DNA of 64,000 nt from assembly GCF_024363565.1 (NCBI RefSeq), contig NZ_JAJEKE010000016.1, positions 1 through 64,000 on the forward strand. The letters are read 5' to 3'. Positions within the stretch are counted from its first letter, which is position 1. Each line of letters begins with the position of its first letter. Position numbers and translations under genes: made by a program. Of the stretch, positions 45,345 to 54,635 are shown piece after piece. The DNA comes from Lutispora saccharofermentans (GTDB taxonomy: Bacteria > Bacillota > Clostridia > Lutisporales > Lutisporaceae). Below the pieces are notes generated by a model. That model had not been told where the DNA came from. It saw only the letters and a list, made by a program, of their open reading frames with translations, and searched no databases.

Positions 45345-45653
45345 TTACAGTTTGATTTCTATATCTACGCCGGCAGGTAAATCCAACCTCATCAAAGCGT
45401 CTACAGTTTTAGGCGTAGGGCTTAATATATCAATCAGCCTCTTATGAGTTCTCATCTCAAACTGCTCTCTTGAGTCCTTGTACTTATGAACTGCTCTGAG
45501 TATAGTTATGATTTCTTTTTGAGTTGGCAGAGGCACTGGGCCTGACACCTTTGCTCCTGTTCTTTTTGCAGTTTCAACAATTTTCTGAGCTGATTGATCG
45601 ATTAGATTGTGATCAAATGCCTTTAATCTGATTCTGATTTTTTGTTTTGCCAT
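45345..45653 (-). CDS. rpsJ: 30S ribosomal protein S10
   Basis: 102 residues from the ATG at 45653 ([20 protein letters not shown]) behind GGAGGG. It also acts as NusE in antitermination with NusB. It is the first gene of the S10-spc-alpha cluster, preceded by a long leader. Confidence 0.98.
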   Translation of the reverse strand: MAKQKIRIRLKAFDHNLIDQSAQKIVETAKRTGAKVSGPVPLPTQKEIITILRAVHKYKDSREQFEMRTHKRLIDILSPTPKTVDALMRLDLPAGVDIEIKL

Positions 45654-45990
45654 TTTTATTTCCCTCCTTTTCATCGCACGCGTCTATTTTACTCACGTAC
45701 AACCGCTTACTGCCGTACACTAATCCGGGTGTGTTCTATTTTTTTATTTGGTGTACCCCGAAAGTACACCGGCAGTAGAGTCGCCCGAATTCAAGATCCA
45801 GACACTACTCCGCAAGAATTTCCCAAGTTGAACGAGACTTCATTTTGCAAAGCAAAATGTTAGTCGAGTCCATACTGGACTTAGCCGCCATTTGAGACCC
45901 GCCTTTCTTTTAAAGCGGGGGTCTTAGGGCGGGTTAGTTCAGTGATAGTCTTGCAACCTCTTGCTTCATCGCATGCTTGTATTGACAACT
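45654..45990 (-). ncRNA. long structured leader of the S10 operon
   Basis: About 340 bases between promoter and rpsJ, with several stems: GACCCGC/GCGGGgGTC (45896-45923), GACT-CATTTTGC/GCAAAATG-AGTC (45836-45865), GGTGTAC/GTACACC (45750-45770), and a long-range 8-bp helix CGGCAGTA (45770-45777) with TACTGCCG (45708-45715). Only GTGTACGG and AATAAAAAAATAGA lie inside the last one. The pattern suggests cis-regulation, perhaps by a ribosomal protein. I recognise no named motif. Confidence 0.5.
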
Positions 45991-46024
45991 ATTATAGTTT
46001 AAACTATTTTAGTCACTTTGACAA
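45983..46024. promoter_or_regulatory. palindromic promoter region of the S10 operon
   Basis: Minus strand: TTGTCA (46019-46024), 17-base spacer, TAAACT (45996-46001), with TATAAT also present at 45991-45996 but 22 bases away. Plus strand: TTGACA (45983-45988), 17 bases, TATTTT (46006-46011). All overlap the 14-bp palindrome ATAGTTTAAACTAT (45994-46007). The minus promoter is assumed to drive rpsJ onward. Confidence 0.5.
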
Positions 46025-46071
46025 TAATTATTATTAGCTTTTTGCATATTTTTTTGCAAAACATTAACAAG

Positions 46072-46110
46072 GTTCGGGAGTCCGGCTTAAGCCGGACTCC
46101 AGGACCTTTT
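46072..46110 (-). terminator. terminator of the str operon after tuf
   Basis: GGAGTCCGGCTTAAGCCGGACTCC is a perfect 12-bp palindrome flanked by GGTC and GAACC, which extend the stem. On the minus strand it is followed by TTGTTAATGTTTT, a moderate T-tract; on the plus strand by CTTTTT. Confidence 0.7.
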
Positions 46111-46123
46111 TATCAATGCTTTT

Positions 46124-47326
46124 TTATTCTATTATAGAAGCAACTGCTCCGGCTCCTACCGTTCTTCCGCCTTCTCTTATAGCGAATCTCAAGCCTTCTT
46201 CTATAGCTATCGGTGTTATAAGCTTTATCGTCATCGTTATGTGGTCACCGGGCATGCACATTTCTACTCCCTCTGGAAGTTCTATTACGCCTGTTACGTC
46301 TGTCGTCCTGAAGTAGAACTGGGGTCTGTATCCTTTAAAGAATGGAGTGTGTCTTCCTCCTTCTTCTTTGGTCAGTACGTATACTTGTGCCGTAAAGTGT
46401 GTGTGAGGCTTTATGGAGCCCGGTTTTGCCAGTACCTGGCCTCTTTCTATTTCTGTCCTTTGTACGCCTCTTAAAAGTACTCCTATGTTGTCTCCGGCTT
46501 GTGCCTGGTCAAGCAGCTTCCTGAACATTTCTACGCCTGTTACTACTGTTGTCTTCGGTGTGTCGTTCAGTCCTACTATTTCTACGTTGTCTTGTACTTT
46601 TACTGTTCCTCTTTCTACTCTTCCTGTTGCAACTGTTCCTCTTCCTGTTATGGAGAATACGTCTTCCACAGGCATCAGGAATGGTTTGTCTGTTGCTCTT
46701 TCTGGTGTTGGAATGTAGTTGTCTACTTCTGCCATCAGCTTATGGATTGCTCCGCACCATTGGCATTCTTCGCTTCCGCATCCGCATTCCAGTGCCTTTA
46801 AGGCTGAGCCTGCAACTATCGGTGTGTCGTCTCCGGGGAATTCATATTCGTTCAATAGTTCTCTTACTTCCATTTCAACCAGTTCGATAAGTTCTGCGTC
46901 GTCTACCATGTCTACTTTGTTCAAGAATACTACTATATATGGCACTCCAACCTGTCTGGATAGGAGTATGTGCTCTCTTGTTTGAGGCATCGGTCCGTCT
47001 GCTGCTGATACTACCAGTATGGCTCCGTCCATCTGAGCTGCTCCTGTTATCATGTTCTTTACATAGTCAGCGTGTCCGGGGCAGTCAACGTGGGCATAGT
47101 GTCTTGTTGCTGTCTGGTATTCAACGTGTGAGGTGTTTATTGTTATTCCTCTTTCTTTTTCTTCCGGTGCTTTGTCTATTTCATCATATTTTGTTGCTGT
47201 CGCTCCACCAAATTTTGATAGTACTGTGGTTATTGCTGCTGTCAGTGTCGTCTTTCCATGGTCAACGTGTCCTATGGTTCCTATGTTTACATGGGGTTTC
47301 GTTCTTTCATATTTTGCCTTTGCCAT
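46124..47326 (-). CDS. tuf: elongation factor Tu (copy 1, str operon)
   Basis: A 400-residue GTPase that delivers aminoacyl-tRNA. The P-loop is GHVDHGKTT, the switch/G3 region is DCPGHADYV and NKVDM is G4; domains 2 and 3 are intact. An extra Cys-rich stretch [15 protein letters not shown] lies in the G-domain. It follows fusA as in the ancestral str operon. The protein is identical to that of copy 2 at 62508-63710, and flanking bases match from 46120 to 47349. Confidence 0.98.
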   Translation of the reverse strand: MAKAKYERTKPHVNIGTIGHVDHGKTTLTAAITTVLSKFGGATATKYDEIDKAPEEKERGITINTSHVEYQTATRHYAHVDCPGHADYVKNMITGAAQMDGAILVVSAADGPMPQTREHILLSRQVGVPYIVVFLNKVDMVDDAELIELVEMEVRELLNEYEFPGDDTPIVAGSALKALECGCGSEECQWCGAIHKLMAEVDNYIPTPERATDKPFLMPVEDVFSITGRGTVATGRVERGTVKVQDNVEIVGLNDTPKTTVVTGVEMFRKLLDQAQAGDNIGVLLRGVQRTEIERGQVLAKPGSIKPHTHFTAQVYVLTKEEGGRHTPFFKGYRPQFYFRTTDVTGVIELPEGVEMCMPGDHITMTIKLITPIAIEEGLRFAIREGGRTVGAGAVASIIE

Positions 47327-47365
47327 TTTTTACTTTTCCTCCTTTATATCCGATTTAAGTCTCAA

Positions 47366-49432
47366 CTATTTTGCCAATACTTTTTCTGCAATATTTTTCG
47401 GCACTTCTTCAAAGTGGCTCATTTCCATTGAATAGACTCCTCTTCCCTGAGTCCTGGATCTTAAATCCGTAGCATAGCCGAACATTTCAGCCAAAGGTAC
47501 AAAGCCTCTGATAACCTGTGCTCCCATCCTGGCTTCCATGCCTTCTATCCTTCCTCTTCTGGAGTTAATATCTCCTATTACGTCGCCCATATAGTCTTCA
47601 GGCACCGTAACTTCAACCTTCATTATAGGTTCCAACAAAGCAGGATCGGCTTTTCTCATGCCTTCCTTGAAGCCTATGGAACCAGCTATCTTAAAGGCCA
47701 TTTCTGATGAGTCCACTTCATGATAGGAACCATCATACAATGTCACCTTTAAGTCTATTACATTGTAACCGCCTAAGATTCCATTCTGCAGTGCATCCTC
47801 TACTCCGGCCTGAACTGCGGGAATATATTCCTTAGGTATTACTCCGCCTACTATCTTATTGACAAATTCAAAGCCGGTGCCCGGTTCTTTCGGTTCCAGT
47901 TCAAGCCAAACATGTCCGTATTGTCCCTTACCGCCGGACTGTCTGACGAATTTGCCTTCTGCCTGAACCTTTTTCTTTATGGTCTCTTTGTATGCTACCT
48001 GAGGTTTTCCTATATTGGCTTCAACCTTGTATTCCCTCAGCATTCTGTCAACTATTATCTCAAGATGCAATTCTCCCATGCCGGCTATTATCGTCTGACC
48101 CGTTTCAGTATTTGTATAGGTTCTGAATGTCGGATCTTCTTCAGCCAGCTTGGCTAAAGCTATTCCCATCTTATCCTGGCCTGCTTTAGTCTTCGGCTCT
48201 ATTGCCACATTGATAACAGGCTCAGGGAACTGCATTGATTCCAAGATTATAGGTGAGTCATCCAGGCAAAGAGTATCTCCGGTAGTAGTATCCTTGAGGC
48301 CGACTGCAGCTGCAATGTCACCGGTATAAACCTCTTTTACTTCTTCCCTGTGATTTGCGTGCATCAGCACTATTCTGCCCAGTCTTTCCTTTTTGCCCTT
48401 AGTCGAGTTATACAAGTAAGAGCCTGATTCTACCTTTCCTGAATACACTCTAAAGAAAGCCAGCTTTCCTACATACGGATCAACCATGATCTTAAAGGCC
48501 AGAGCTGAGAAAGGTTCATTATCGTCAGGATGTCTGACAATCTTTTCATCGCCTTCAATAGTAGTACCTTCGATAGCAGGAATATCTAAAGGTGAGGGCA
48601 TATAGTCCACAACTGCATCCAAAACCCATTGAACCCCTTTGTTCTTGTAGGATGATCCACAAAGAACGGGAGTCATTTTGACCGCCAATGTGCCTTTTCT
48701 TATAGCTGACTTGATCTCTTCCTCAGTTATCTCTTCACCTTCAAGGTATTTCATCATCAGTTCTTCATCATTGTCTGATGCTGCCTCGATCATCTTATCC
48801 CTGTATTCCTTGCATATATCTTTGAGATCTTCCGGTATCTCGGTTTCTTCTATTTCCTTGCCCATGTCATCCTTATATATCTCTGCTTTCATGGTAACAA
48901 GATCGATGATACCCACAAAGGTATCTTCCTTTCCAATGGGGATCTGTATAGGTACAGCATTGGTCTTGAGCCTATCCTTCATCATTTCAACAACCCTGAA
49001 GAAATCGGCACCCATGATATCCATTTTATTTATATAAGCAAGCCTGGGTACATTATATTTATCCGCTTGACGCCAAACTGTTTCAGATTGGGGCTCAACG
49101 CCGCCTTTTGCACAGAACACCGCAACTGAACCATCGAGAACACGCAGTGACCTTTCTACCTCAACAGTAAAGTCCACGTGCCCCGGCGTATCTATAATGT
49201 TTATTCTGTGGCCCTTCCATTGAGCAGTAGTCGCAGCAGAAGTGATCGTTATTCCTCTTTCCTGCTCCTGCTCCATCCAATCCATAGTAGCAGAGCCTTC
49301 ATGAGTCTCCCCAACCTTGTGAGTTCTGCCTGTGTAGTACAGAATTCTTTCAGTGGTCGTGGTCTTTCCTGCATCTATGTGGGCCATTATTCCTATGTTT
49401 CTGGTTTTTTCTAACGGAAATTGCCTAGGCAC
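47366..49432 (-). CDS. fusA: elongation factor G
   Basis: A 688-residue translocase GTPase. P-loop [16 protein letters not shown]3 [15 protein letters not shown] and G4 NKMD are present, and the domain IV tip region is [15 protein letters not shown]. Full length, with five domains expected. Confidence 0.98.
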   Translation of the reverse strand: MPRQFPLEKTRNIGIMAHIDAGKTTTTERILYYTGRTHKVGETHEGSATMDWMEQEQERGITITSAATTAQWKGHRINIIDTPGHVDFTVEVERSLRVLDGSVAVFCAKGGVEPQSETVWRQADKYNVPRLAYINKMDIMGADFFRVVEMMKDRLKTNAVPIQIPIGKEDTFVGIIDLVTMKAEIYKDDMGKEIEETEIPEDLKDICKEYRDKMIEAASDNDEELMMKYLEGEEITEEEIKSAIRKGTLAVKMTPVLCGSSYKNKGVQWVLDAVVDYMPSPLDIPAIEGTTIEGDEKIVRHPDDNEPFSALAFKIMVDPYVGKLAFFRVYSGKVESGSYLYNSTKGKKERLGRIVLMHANHREEVKEVYTGDIAAAVGLKDTTTGDTLCLDDSPIILESMQFPEPVINVAIEPKTKAGQDKMGIALAKLAEEDPTFRTYTNTETGQTIIAGMGELHLEIIVDRMLREYKVEANIGKPQVAYKETIKKKVQAEGKFVRQSGGKGQYGHVWLELEPKEPGTGFEFVNKIVGGVIPKEYIPAVQAGVEDALQNGILGGYNVIDLKVTLYDGSYHEVDSSEMAFKIAGSIGFKEGMRKADPALLEPIMKVEVTVPEDYMGDVIGDINSRRGRIEGMEARMGAQVIRGFVPLAEMFGYATDLRSRTQGRGVYSMEMSHFEEVPKNIAEKVLAK

Positions 49433-49513
49433 TTAAATCCTCCTCCCTATAGCAAGAATCACTTATATGTTTCCCAAATATTTCAGCATTACACAATTCT
49501 CCATCAAATATAA

Positions 49514-49984
49514 CTACCACCTGTAATGTGCAAAAGCCTTATTTGCCTCAGCCATCTTATGAGTGTCTTCTCTCTTCTTAACACTGGAGCCTACGTTATT
49601 GGCAGCATCCATTATCTCTCCTGCCAATCTTTCTTTCATGGTTCTTTCTCCTCTTTTTCTGGAGTAGTCAACCAGCCATCTCATCCCCAATGCTTGTCGT
49701 CTGTCAGCTCTAACTTCAATAGGTACCTGATAAGTAGCTCCACCTATTCTTCTGGCTTTAACTTCTAAAACAGGCATTATATTGTTCATAGCTGTTTCAA
49801 ATACTTCTAAAGGATCTTTACCTGTCTTGTTTCTTATTATTTCAAAAGCTTCATATATAATTTTTTCAGCCGCACCTTTTTTTCCGTCAAGCATAATATT
49901 ATTTATGAGCTTAGAAACTACCTTGTCATTGTACAATGGATCAGGTAAAACGTCTCTCTTTGGAATAAATCCTTTTCTTGGCAC
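49514..49984 (-). CDS. rpsG: 30S ribosomal protein S7
   Basis: 156 residues, the main organiser of the 30S head. [20 protein letters not shown] starts it and [12 protein letters not shown] ends it. Confidence 0.98.
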   Translation of the reverse strand: MPRKGFIPKRDVLPDPLYNDKVVSKLINNIMLDGKKGAAEKIIYEAFEIIRNKTGKDPLEVFETAMNNIMPVLEVKARRIGGATYQVPIEVRADRRQALGMRWLVDYSRKRGERTMKERLAGEIMDAANNVGSSVKKREDTHKMAEANKAFAHYRW

Positions 49985-50105
49985 TTTGCTTCCCTCCTTA
50001 ACATTTAATTATTCATCGGTACTCGGCAATGTATAAAAACATGATGCCGTTGTGCGCAAAATATATATTTACACGGCATGGCCGTGATATAATATCCGCA
50101 CAATA
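49985..50105 (-). other. rpsL-rpsG spacer with CACGGC palindrome
   Basis: About 120 bases. CACGGCCATGCCGTG (about 50072-50088) is a compact palindrome, and an AT-rich stretch with GCGCACAACGGCATC follows. S7 binds the rpsL-rpsG spacer in E. coli; whether this is analogous is unknown. Confidence 0.4.
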
Positions 50106-50480
50106 TTATTTCTTAGGTCTTTTGGCACCGTATTTGGATCTACCTTGCTTTCTGTTGGCAACTCCGGCAGCATCCAATGTTCCCCTGACGATGTGATATC
50201 TTACGCCAGGCAAATCCTTTACCCTGCCTCCTCTTATAAGCACGACAGAGTGCTCCTGCAGGTTATGACCTATACCAGGAATGTAACCTGATACTTCTAT
50301 TCCGTTCGTAAGTCTTACTCTGGCAATCTTTCTTAAAGCAGAGTTAGGCTTCTTTGGAGTAGTTGTCTTAACTACAGTGCATACTCCTCTCTTCTGCGGG
50401 GACTCCTCTAGTGCCGGCGCAGTGGATTTGTAAGTTACTTGCTGTCTGCCCTTTCTAACCAACTGGTTTATGGTAGGCAT
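50106..50480 (-). CDS. rpsL: 30S ribosomal protein S12
   Basis: 124 residues from the ATG at 50480 ([20 protein letters not shown]) behind AAGGAGGTG; the frame is open to 50531. The decoding loops [13 protein letters not shown] and [20 protein letters not shown] carry the wild-type lysines, so no classical streptomycin-resistance change is seen. Confidence 0.98.
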   Translation of the reverse strand: MPTINQLVRKGRQQVTYKSTAPALEESPQKRGVCTVVKTTTPKKPNSALRKIARVRLTNGIEVSGYIPGIGHNLQEHSVVLIRGGRVKDLPGVRYHIVRGTLDAAGVANRKQGRSKYGAKRPKK

Positions 50481-50608
50481 CAAATACACCTCCTTAAATA
50501 TTTTTTGACCTACAGGAAAGCTAAATTCCATAATATAGACTTTCCCGTTATGGGTGTGATAAAGGCTCCCTTGCTATTAAAACGCTTCCATCGGAGGCCT
50601 TTTTATAT

Positions 50609-50643
50609 AAAATATGCCCCTTCAATTGAAGGGGCATATTTTA
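50609..50643. terminator. hairpin between the L7Ae-like gene and rpsL
   Basis: AAAATATGCCCCTT pairs with GAAGGGGCATATTTT (over 13 bp, 5-base loop). It overlaps the L7Ae-like stop codon and is followed on the minus strand by ATATAAAAAGG, a poor T-tract outside the stem's own TTTT. It could terminate rpoBC transcription or attenuate rpsL. Confidence 0.6.
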
Positions 50644-50886
50644 GTCGTTCAATAGAGATGCGCAAGAAGCATTAACCTCTATACCGCATGCCTCTCCAAG
50701 TTTCTTCATCGTGTCGATGTACACAATTTCAACTTCTTTTCCCCTGCATACTTCTAATATGCTGTTTTTTATGCTTTCTTCCACATCGTTTGCAATATAA
50801 ACTGTATGTGCACTGCCATTTTTTATAGCTTTTATGGTTTGTTTCAACCCAATTATCCTTTTCTTCGAGGACTTCAACCTTTCCAT
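50641..50886 (-). CDS. L7Ae/L30e-family K-turn RNA-binding protein
   Basis: 81 residues from the ATG at 50886 behind AGGAGG; the frame is open to 50943. SSKKRIIGLKQTIKAIKNGS, TVYIANDVEES and LGEACGIEVNASCASLL follow the YbxF/RplGB pattern. Bacillus YbxF binds kink-turn RNAs. The location between rpoC and rpsL is conserved in Bacillota. Confidence 0.92.
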   Translation of the reverse strand: MERLKSSKKRIIGLKQTIKAIKNGSAHTVYIANDVEESIKNSILEVCRGKEVEIVYIDTMKKLGEACGIEVNASCASLLND

Positions 50887-51013
50887 ATCATATCGCCTCC
50901 TCATCATTAAAAAGAATACGGCTTTTTTAGCATACTTTTTCATTTTAGCATTACGCTTATTTTTTTGTCAATATTAATTTTTGATTTTAGTGCAATAACT
51001 CATTGTTGAATAT

Positions 51014-51039
51014 GTTGTGCTAACTGATAACGATTGCAG
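51014..51039. repeat. palindromic intergenic repeat, half copy 3 at the rpoC stop
   Basis: GTTGTGCTAACTGATAACGA then TTGCAG matches the reverse complement of the right end of copy 2 at 24 of 26 positions and stops exactly at the rpoC stop codon (51040-51042). The rest of the element is absent. Confidence 0.65.
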
Positions 51040-54000
51040 TTAAATCAAATTTTGCTGCTCCTCGGCATTTTCCTCAATGTTTTCTGCCGAAACTTCCTCA
51101 GGCAAAGCTATATTGGCGTCCTTATATCTCTTCATGCCTGTTCCCGCAGGTATGAGCTTACCTATTATAACATTTTCCTTAAGCCCTACCAATGGATCTA
51201 TCTTGCCCTTTATAGCTGCTTCCGTGAGCACCCTGGTGGTCTCCTGGAAGGATGCCGCAGACAAGAAGGAGTCCGTAGCCAGAGATGCTTTGGTGATACC
51301 CAACAGGGTTCTCTTTCCTGTTGCCTTTTCTCCGCCTTGCTTTGCTATCTCTTCGTTTTCTTCTTCAAACTTGAAGATGTCAAACAGGCCTCCGGGCAGC
51401 AGATCAGTATCTCCCGCATCATCAATCTTTACCTTTCTGAGCATCTGTCTTACTATTACCTCTATATGCTTATCGGCTATATCAACGCCCTGCAGCCTAT
51501 AAACCCTCTGAACCTCCTGAAGCAGGTAGGATTGAACTCCTGCTATGCCTTTTATCTTCAAAATATCATGGGGGTTAACAGAACCTTCGGTTATTTCATC
51601 ACCGGCTTCGATCCTGTCTCCATCATAGACTTTAAGCCTTGAACCGTAAGGTATTGCATAGGTTCTTGTATCTCCGTCATCTGCGATGACTATTACTTCT
51701 TTTTTCTTCTTGTTTGAGTCATTGACCTTCACTATGCCGGGTATTTCCGATATGGTTGCCAGACCCTTAGGCCTTCTTGCCTCAAAAAGCTCCTCGACTC
51801 TGGGGAGACCTTGAGTTATGTCATCTCCTGCAACACCGCCTGTATGGAAGGTTCTCATGGTAAGCTGAGTACCCGGCTCGCCGATGGATTGTGCGGCGAT
51901 AATTCCTACGGCTTCTCCAATATTTACTGCATCTCCGGTAGCCAGATTCATGCCATAGCATTTCGCACAAACGCCATATCTGGAGTGACAGGTCAATACC
52001 GAGCGTATATAAACCTTCTTTATTCCCGTTTTAACAATTTTTGAAGCCATGTCATCGGTTATCATGACGCCTTTCTTAACCAGAACTTCACCTGTTTCCG
52101 GGTGAACGATATCCGCCATTGTAAGTCTTCCTGCAAGTCTGTCTTCCAATTTTTCGATTATCTCGCTGCCGTCTTTTATTTCACTTACCCATAGACCTTC
52201 TTCAGTTCCGCAGTCATCTTCCCTTACTATAACGTCCTGACTTACATCAACAAGACGTCTGGTCAGATATCCCGAGTCTGCCGTTCTTAAAGCGGTATCA
52301 GCCAAGCCTTTTCTGGCGCCATGGGTAGAGGTAAAGAACTCCAAAACGTTAAGGCCTTCACGGAAGTTAGCTTTTATAGGGATCTCTATTATTCTTCCCG
52401 ATGTATCGGCCATAAGTCCTCTCATGCCCGCCAGCTGACTTATCTGGTTGACGCTTCCTCTGGCTCCCGAGTTTGCCATCATGTATACGGGGTTTAATCT
52501 GTCAAGATTATCCATCAGGGCTTTAGTGACTTCTTCCTTGGTATTCTTCCAGGTTTCTATTACCTGCTCATATCTTTCTTCATTTGATATGAGGCCCCTT
52601 CTATACATCTTTTCAATATTATCAACCTTAGAATCTGCTTCCGAAAGCAATCTTTTCTTTGCTTCGGGTATGTCAATATCGCTTACTCCTATTGTTACTG
52701 CTCCCTTAGTTGAATAATGGAAGCCAAATGCTTTGATTTCATCAAGCACCACGGCAGTTTTAGCAGAACCATGCCTTCTATAGCATTTATCTACTATTTT
52801 GCCCAGCATTTTTTTATCTATCGGTATGAGATTGCCTTCCTTATCTTTCGGATCATATTCGAGAACAAACTCATTTCCTTCAGCCGTTCTATCCACAAAG
52901 CCGACATCTTGGGGCATGGAATCGTTGAATATGAGGCGGCCTACAGTATTCTCAACGAGCTTGTATTCGGTCTTTCCATTGATAGTTCTGGCAAGCTTTG
53001 CTTTAACCATGGCATGAAGTCCTACTTCATCCAATTGGTATGCCATAACCATCTCGTCCAGATCGGAGAATATCTTTCCTTCTCCTTTTTCACCGGGAAC
53101 ATGTATTGTCAAATAGTAAATTCCCATTACCATGTCCTGGGTCGGGCTTACTACAGGTCTTCCATCCTTCGGAGCCAAAATATTGTTTGCCGAAAGCATC
53201 AGAAATCTGGCTTCGGCTTGTGCTTCCACAGATAGCGGAACGTGAACCGCCATCTGGTCTCCGTCAAAGTCCGCATTGTATGCCGTGCATACCAGCGGAT
53301 GGAGCTTAAGCGCCCTGCCTTCAACCAAAACAGGTTCAAAGGCTTGTATTCCCAGCCTATGGAGTGTCGGTGCACGGTTTAAGAGTACCGGATGCTCTTT
53401 TATTACCTCTTCAAGCACATCCCATACCTCTGTCTTGACCCTCTCCACCATACGCTTTGCGCTTTTAATATTATGGGCGAGGCCATCCTTTACAAGCTTC
53501 TTCATCACAAAGGGCTTGAAGAGCTCAAGGGCCATCTCCTTGGGAAGGCCGCACTGATAGAGCTTCAAATGAGGCCCTACAACTATAACGGAACGTCCGG
53601 AATAGTCGACACGCTTGCCCAAAAGGTTCTGCCTGAATCTTCCCTGCTTTCCTTTGAGCATATCGCTCAAGGATTTAAGCGGCCTATTGCCGGGGCCGGT
53701 GACAGGTCTTCCGCGCCTGCCGTTATCGATTAAGGCATCAACGGCCTCCTGAAGCATTCTTTTCTCGTTCCTGACGATTATATCTGGAGCTCCAAGGTCC
53801 AGAAGCCTTTTCAACCTATTATTTCTGTTTATAACCCTTCTATATAGATCATTCAAATCCGAAGTGGCAAATCTGCCTCCGTCAAGCTGCACCATTGGCC
53901 TTAAATCCGGCGGGATTACAGGGATCACATCCAGAATCATCCACTCAGGCTTATTGCCGGATTTTCTGAAAGCTTCCACCACCTCAAGCCTTCTTACAGT

Positions 54001-54615
54001 TCTGAGCTTTTTTTGTCCTGAGCTGTCCTTTAGGTCATGTCTCAATTCTTTAGCCAGTTGTTCCAGATCCAAAACGGCAAGAAGCTCTTTTATTGCTTCA
54101 GCACCCATTCCTGCTCTGAATTTGGAGCCATATTTCTCAATAGCTTCTCTGAATTCCTTTTCGTTCAGTATCTGCTTTACAGATAGACCCGTATCTCCCG
54201 GTTCGATCACAATATAAGAAGCAAAATACAATACCTTCTCCAATGCTCTTGGCGACATATCCAATAACAAACCCATACGGCTGGGTATACCCTTGAAATA
54301 CCAGATATGAGATACAGGAGCAGCCAGCTCGATATGGCCCATCCTCTCTCTCCTCACCTTAGCTTTTGTTACTTCAACACCGCATCTGTCGCAGATTATG
54401 CCCTTATATCTGATTCTTTTGTACTTGCCGCAATGGCATTCCCAATCCTTGGTAGGCCCGAATATCCTTTCGCAGAATAAACCTTCCTTTTCCGGTTTTA
54501 AGGTTCTATAGTTTATGGTTTCAGGTTTTTTTACCTCTCCTCTTGACCATTCCCTTACTTTCTCCGGGGATGCCAAACCAATCTTTAATGATTCGAAGTT
54601 GTTTAATTCCAACAA
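51040..54615 (-). CDS. rpoC: RNA polymerase beta' subunit
   Basis: 1191 residues. The N-terminal zinc finger is [20 protein letters not shown], the catalytic triple-Asp motif is [17 protein letters not shown], and the trigger-loop region [20 protein letters not shown] is intact, with a second Cys cluster [13 protein letters not shown]. The start is TTG at 54615 behind GGGAG, 20 bases after rpoB. Confidence 0.98.
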   Translation of the reverse strand: MLELNNFESLKIGLASPEKVREWSRGEVKKPETINYRTLKPEKEGLFCERIFGPTKDWECHCGKYKRIRYKGIICDRCGVEVTKAKVRRERMGHIELAAPVSHIWYFKGIPSRMGLLLDMSPRALEKVLYFASYIVIEPGDTGLSVKQILNEKEFREAIEKYGSKFRAGMGAEAIKELLAVLDLEQLAKELRHDLKDSSGQKKLRTVRRLEVVEAFRKSGNKPEWMILDVIPVIPPDLRPMVQLDGGRFATSDLNDLYRRVINRNNRLKRLLDLGAPDIIVRNEKRMLQEAVDALIDNGRRGRPVTGPGNRPLKSLSDMLKGKQGRFRQNLLGKRVDYSGRSVIVVGPHLKLYQCGLPKEMALELFKPFVMKKLVKDGLAHNIKSAKRMVERVKTEVWDVLEEVIKEHPVLLNRAPTLHRLGIQAFEPVLVEGRALKLHPLVCTAYNADFDGDQMAVHVPLSVEAQAEARFLMLSANNILAPKDGRPVVSPTQDMVMGIYYLTIHVPGEKGEGKIFSDLDEMVMAYQLDEVGLHAMVKAKLARTINGKTEYKLVENTVGRLIFNDSMPQDVGFVDRTAEGNEFVLEYDPKDKEGNLIPIDKKMLGKIVDKCYRRHGSAKTAVVLDEIKAFGFHYSTKGAVTIGVSDIDIPEAKKRLLSEADSKVDNIEKMYRRGLISNEERYEQVIETWKNTKEEVTKALMDNLDRLNPVYMMANSGARGSVNQISQLAGMRGLMADTSGRIIEIPIKANFREGLNVLEFFTSTHGARKGLADTALRTADSGYLTRRLVDVSQDVIVREDDCGTEEGLWVSEIKDGSEIIEKLEDRLAGRLTMADIVHPETGEVLVKKGVMITDDMASKIVKTGIKKVYIRSVLTCHSRYGVCAKCYGMNLATGDAVNIGEAVGIIAAQSIGEPGTQLTMRTFHTGGVAGDDITQGLPRVEELFEARRPKGLATISEIPGIVKVNDSNKKKKEVIVIADDGDTRTYAIPYGSRLKVYDGDRIEAGDEITEGSVNPHDILKIKGIAGVQSYLLQEVQRVYRLQGVDIADKHIEVIVRQMLRKVKIDDAGDTDLLPGGLFDIFKFEEENEEIAKQGGEKATGKRTLLGITKASLATDSFLSAASFQETTRVLTEAAIKGKIDPLVGLKENVIIGKLIPAGTGMKRYKDANIALPEEVSAENIEENAEEQQNLI

Positions 54616-54635
54616 GGGCTCTTCTCTCCCTTCCT

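Noticed and set aside
45896..45923. Intrinsic terminator inside the S10 leader
   Set aside because: The GC-rich stem is good but is followed by CAAATGG rather than a T-tract on the coding strand.
46241..47358. Several 77-139 codon plus-strand ORFs antisense to tuf, repeated at 62625-63748
   Set aside because: They are shadows produced by the codon bias of the tuf genes and recur only because tuf is duplicated.
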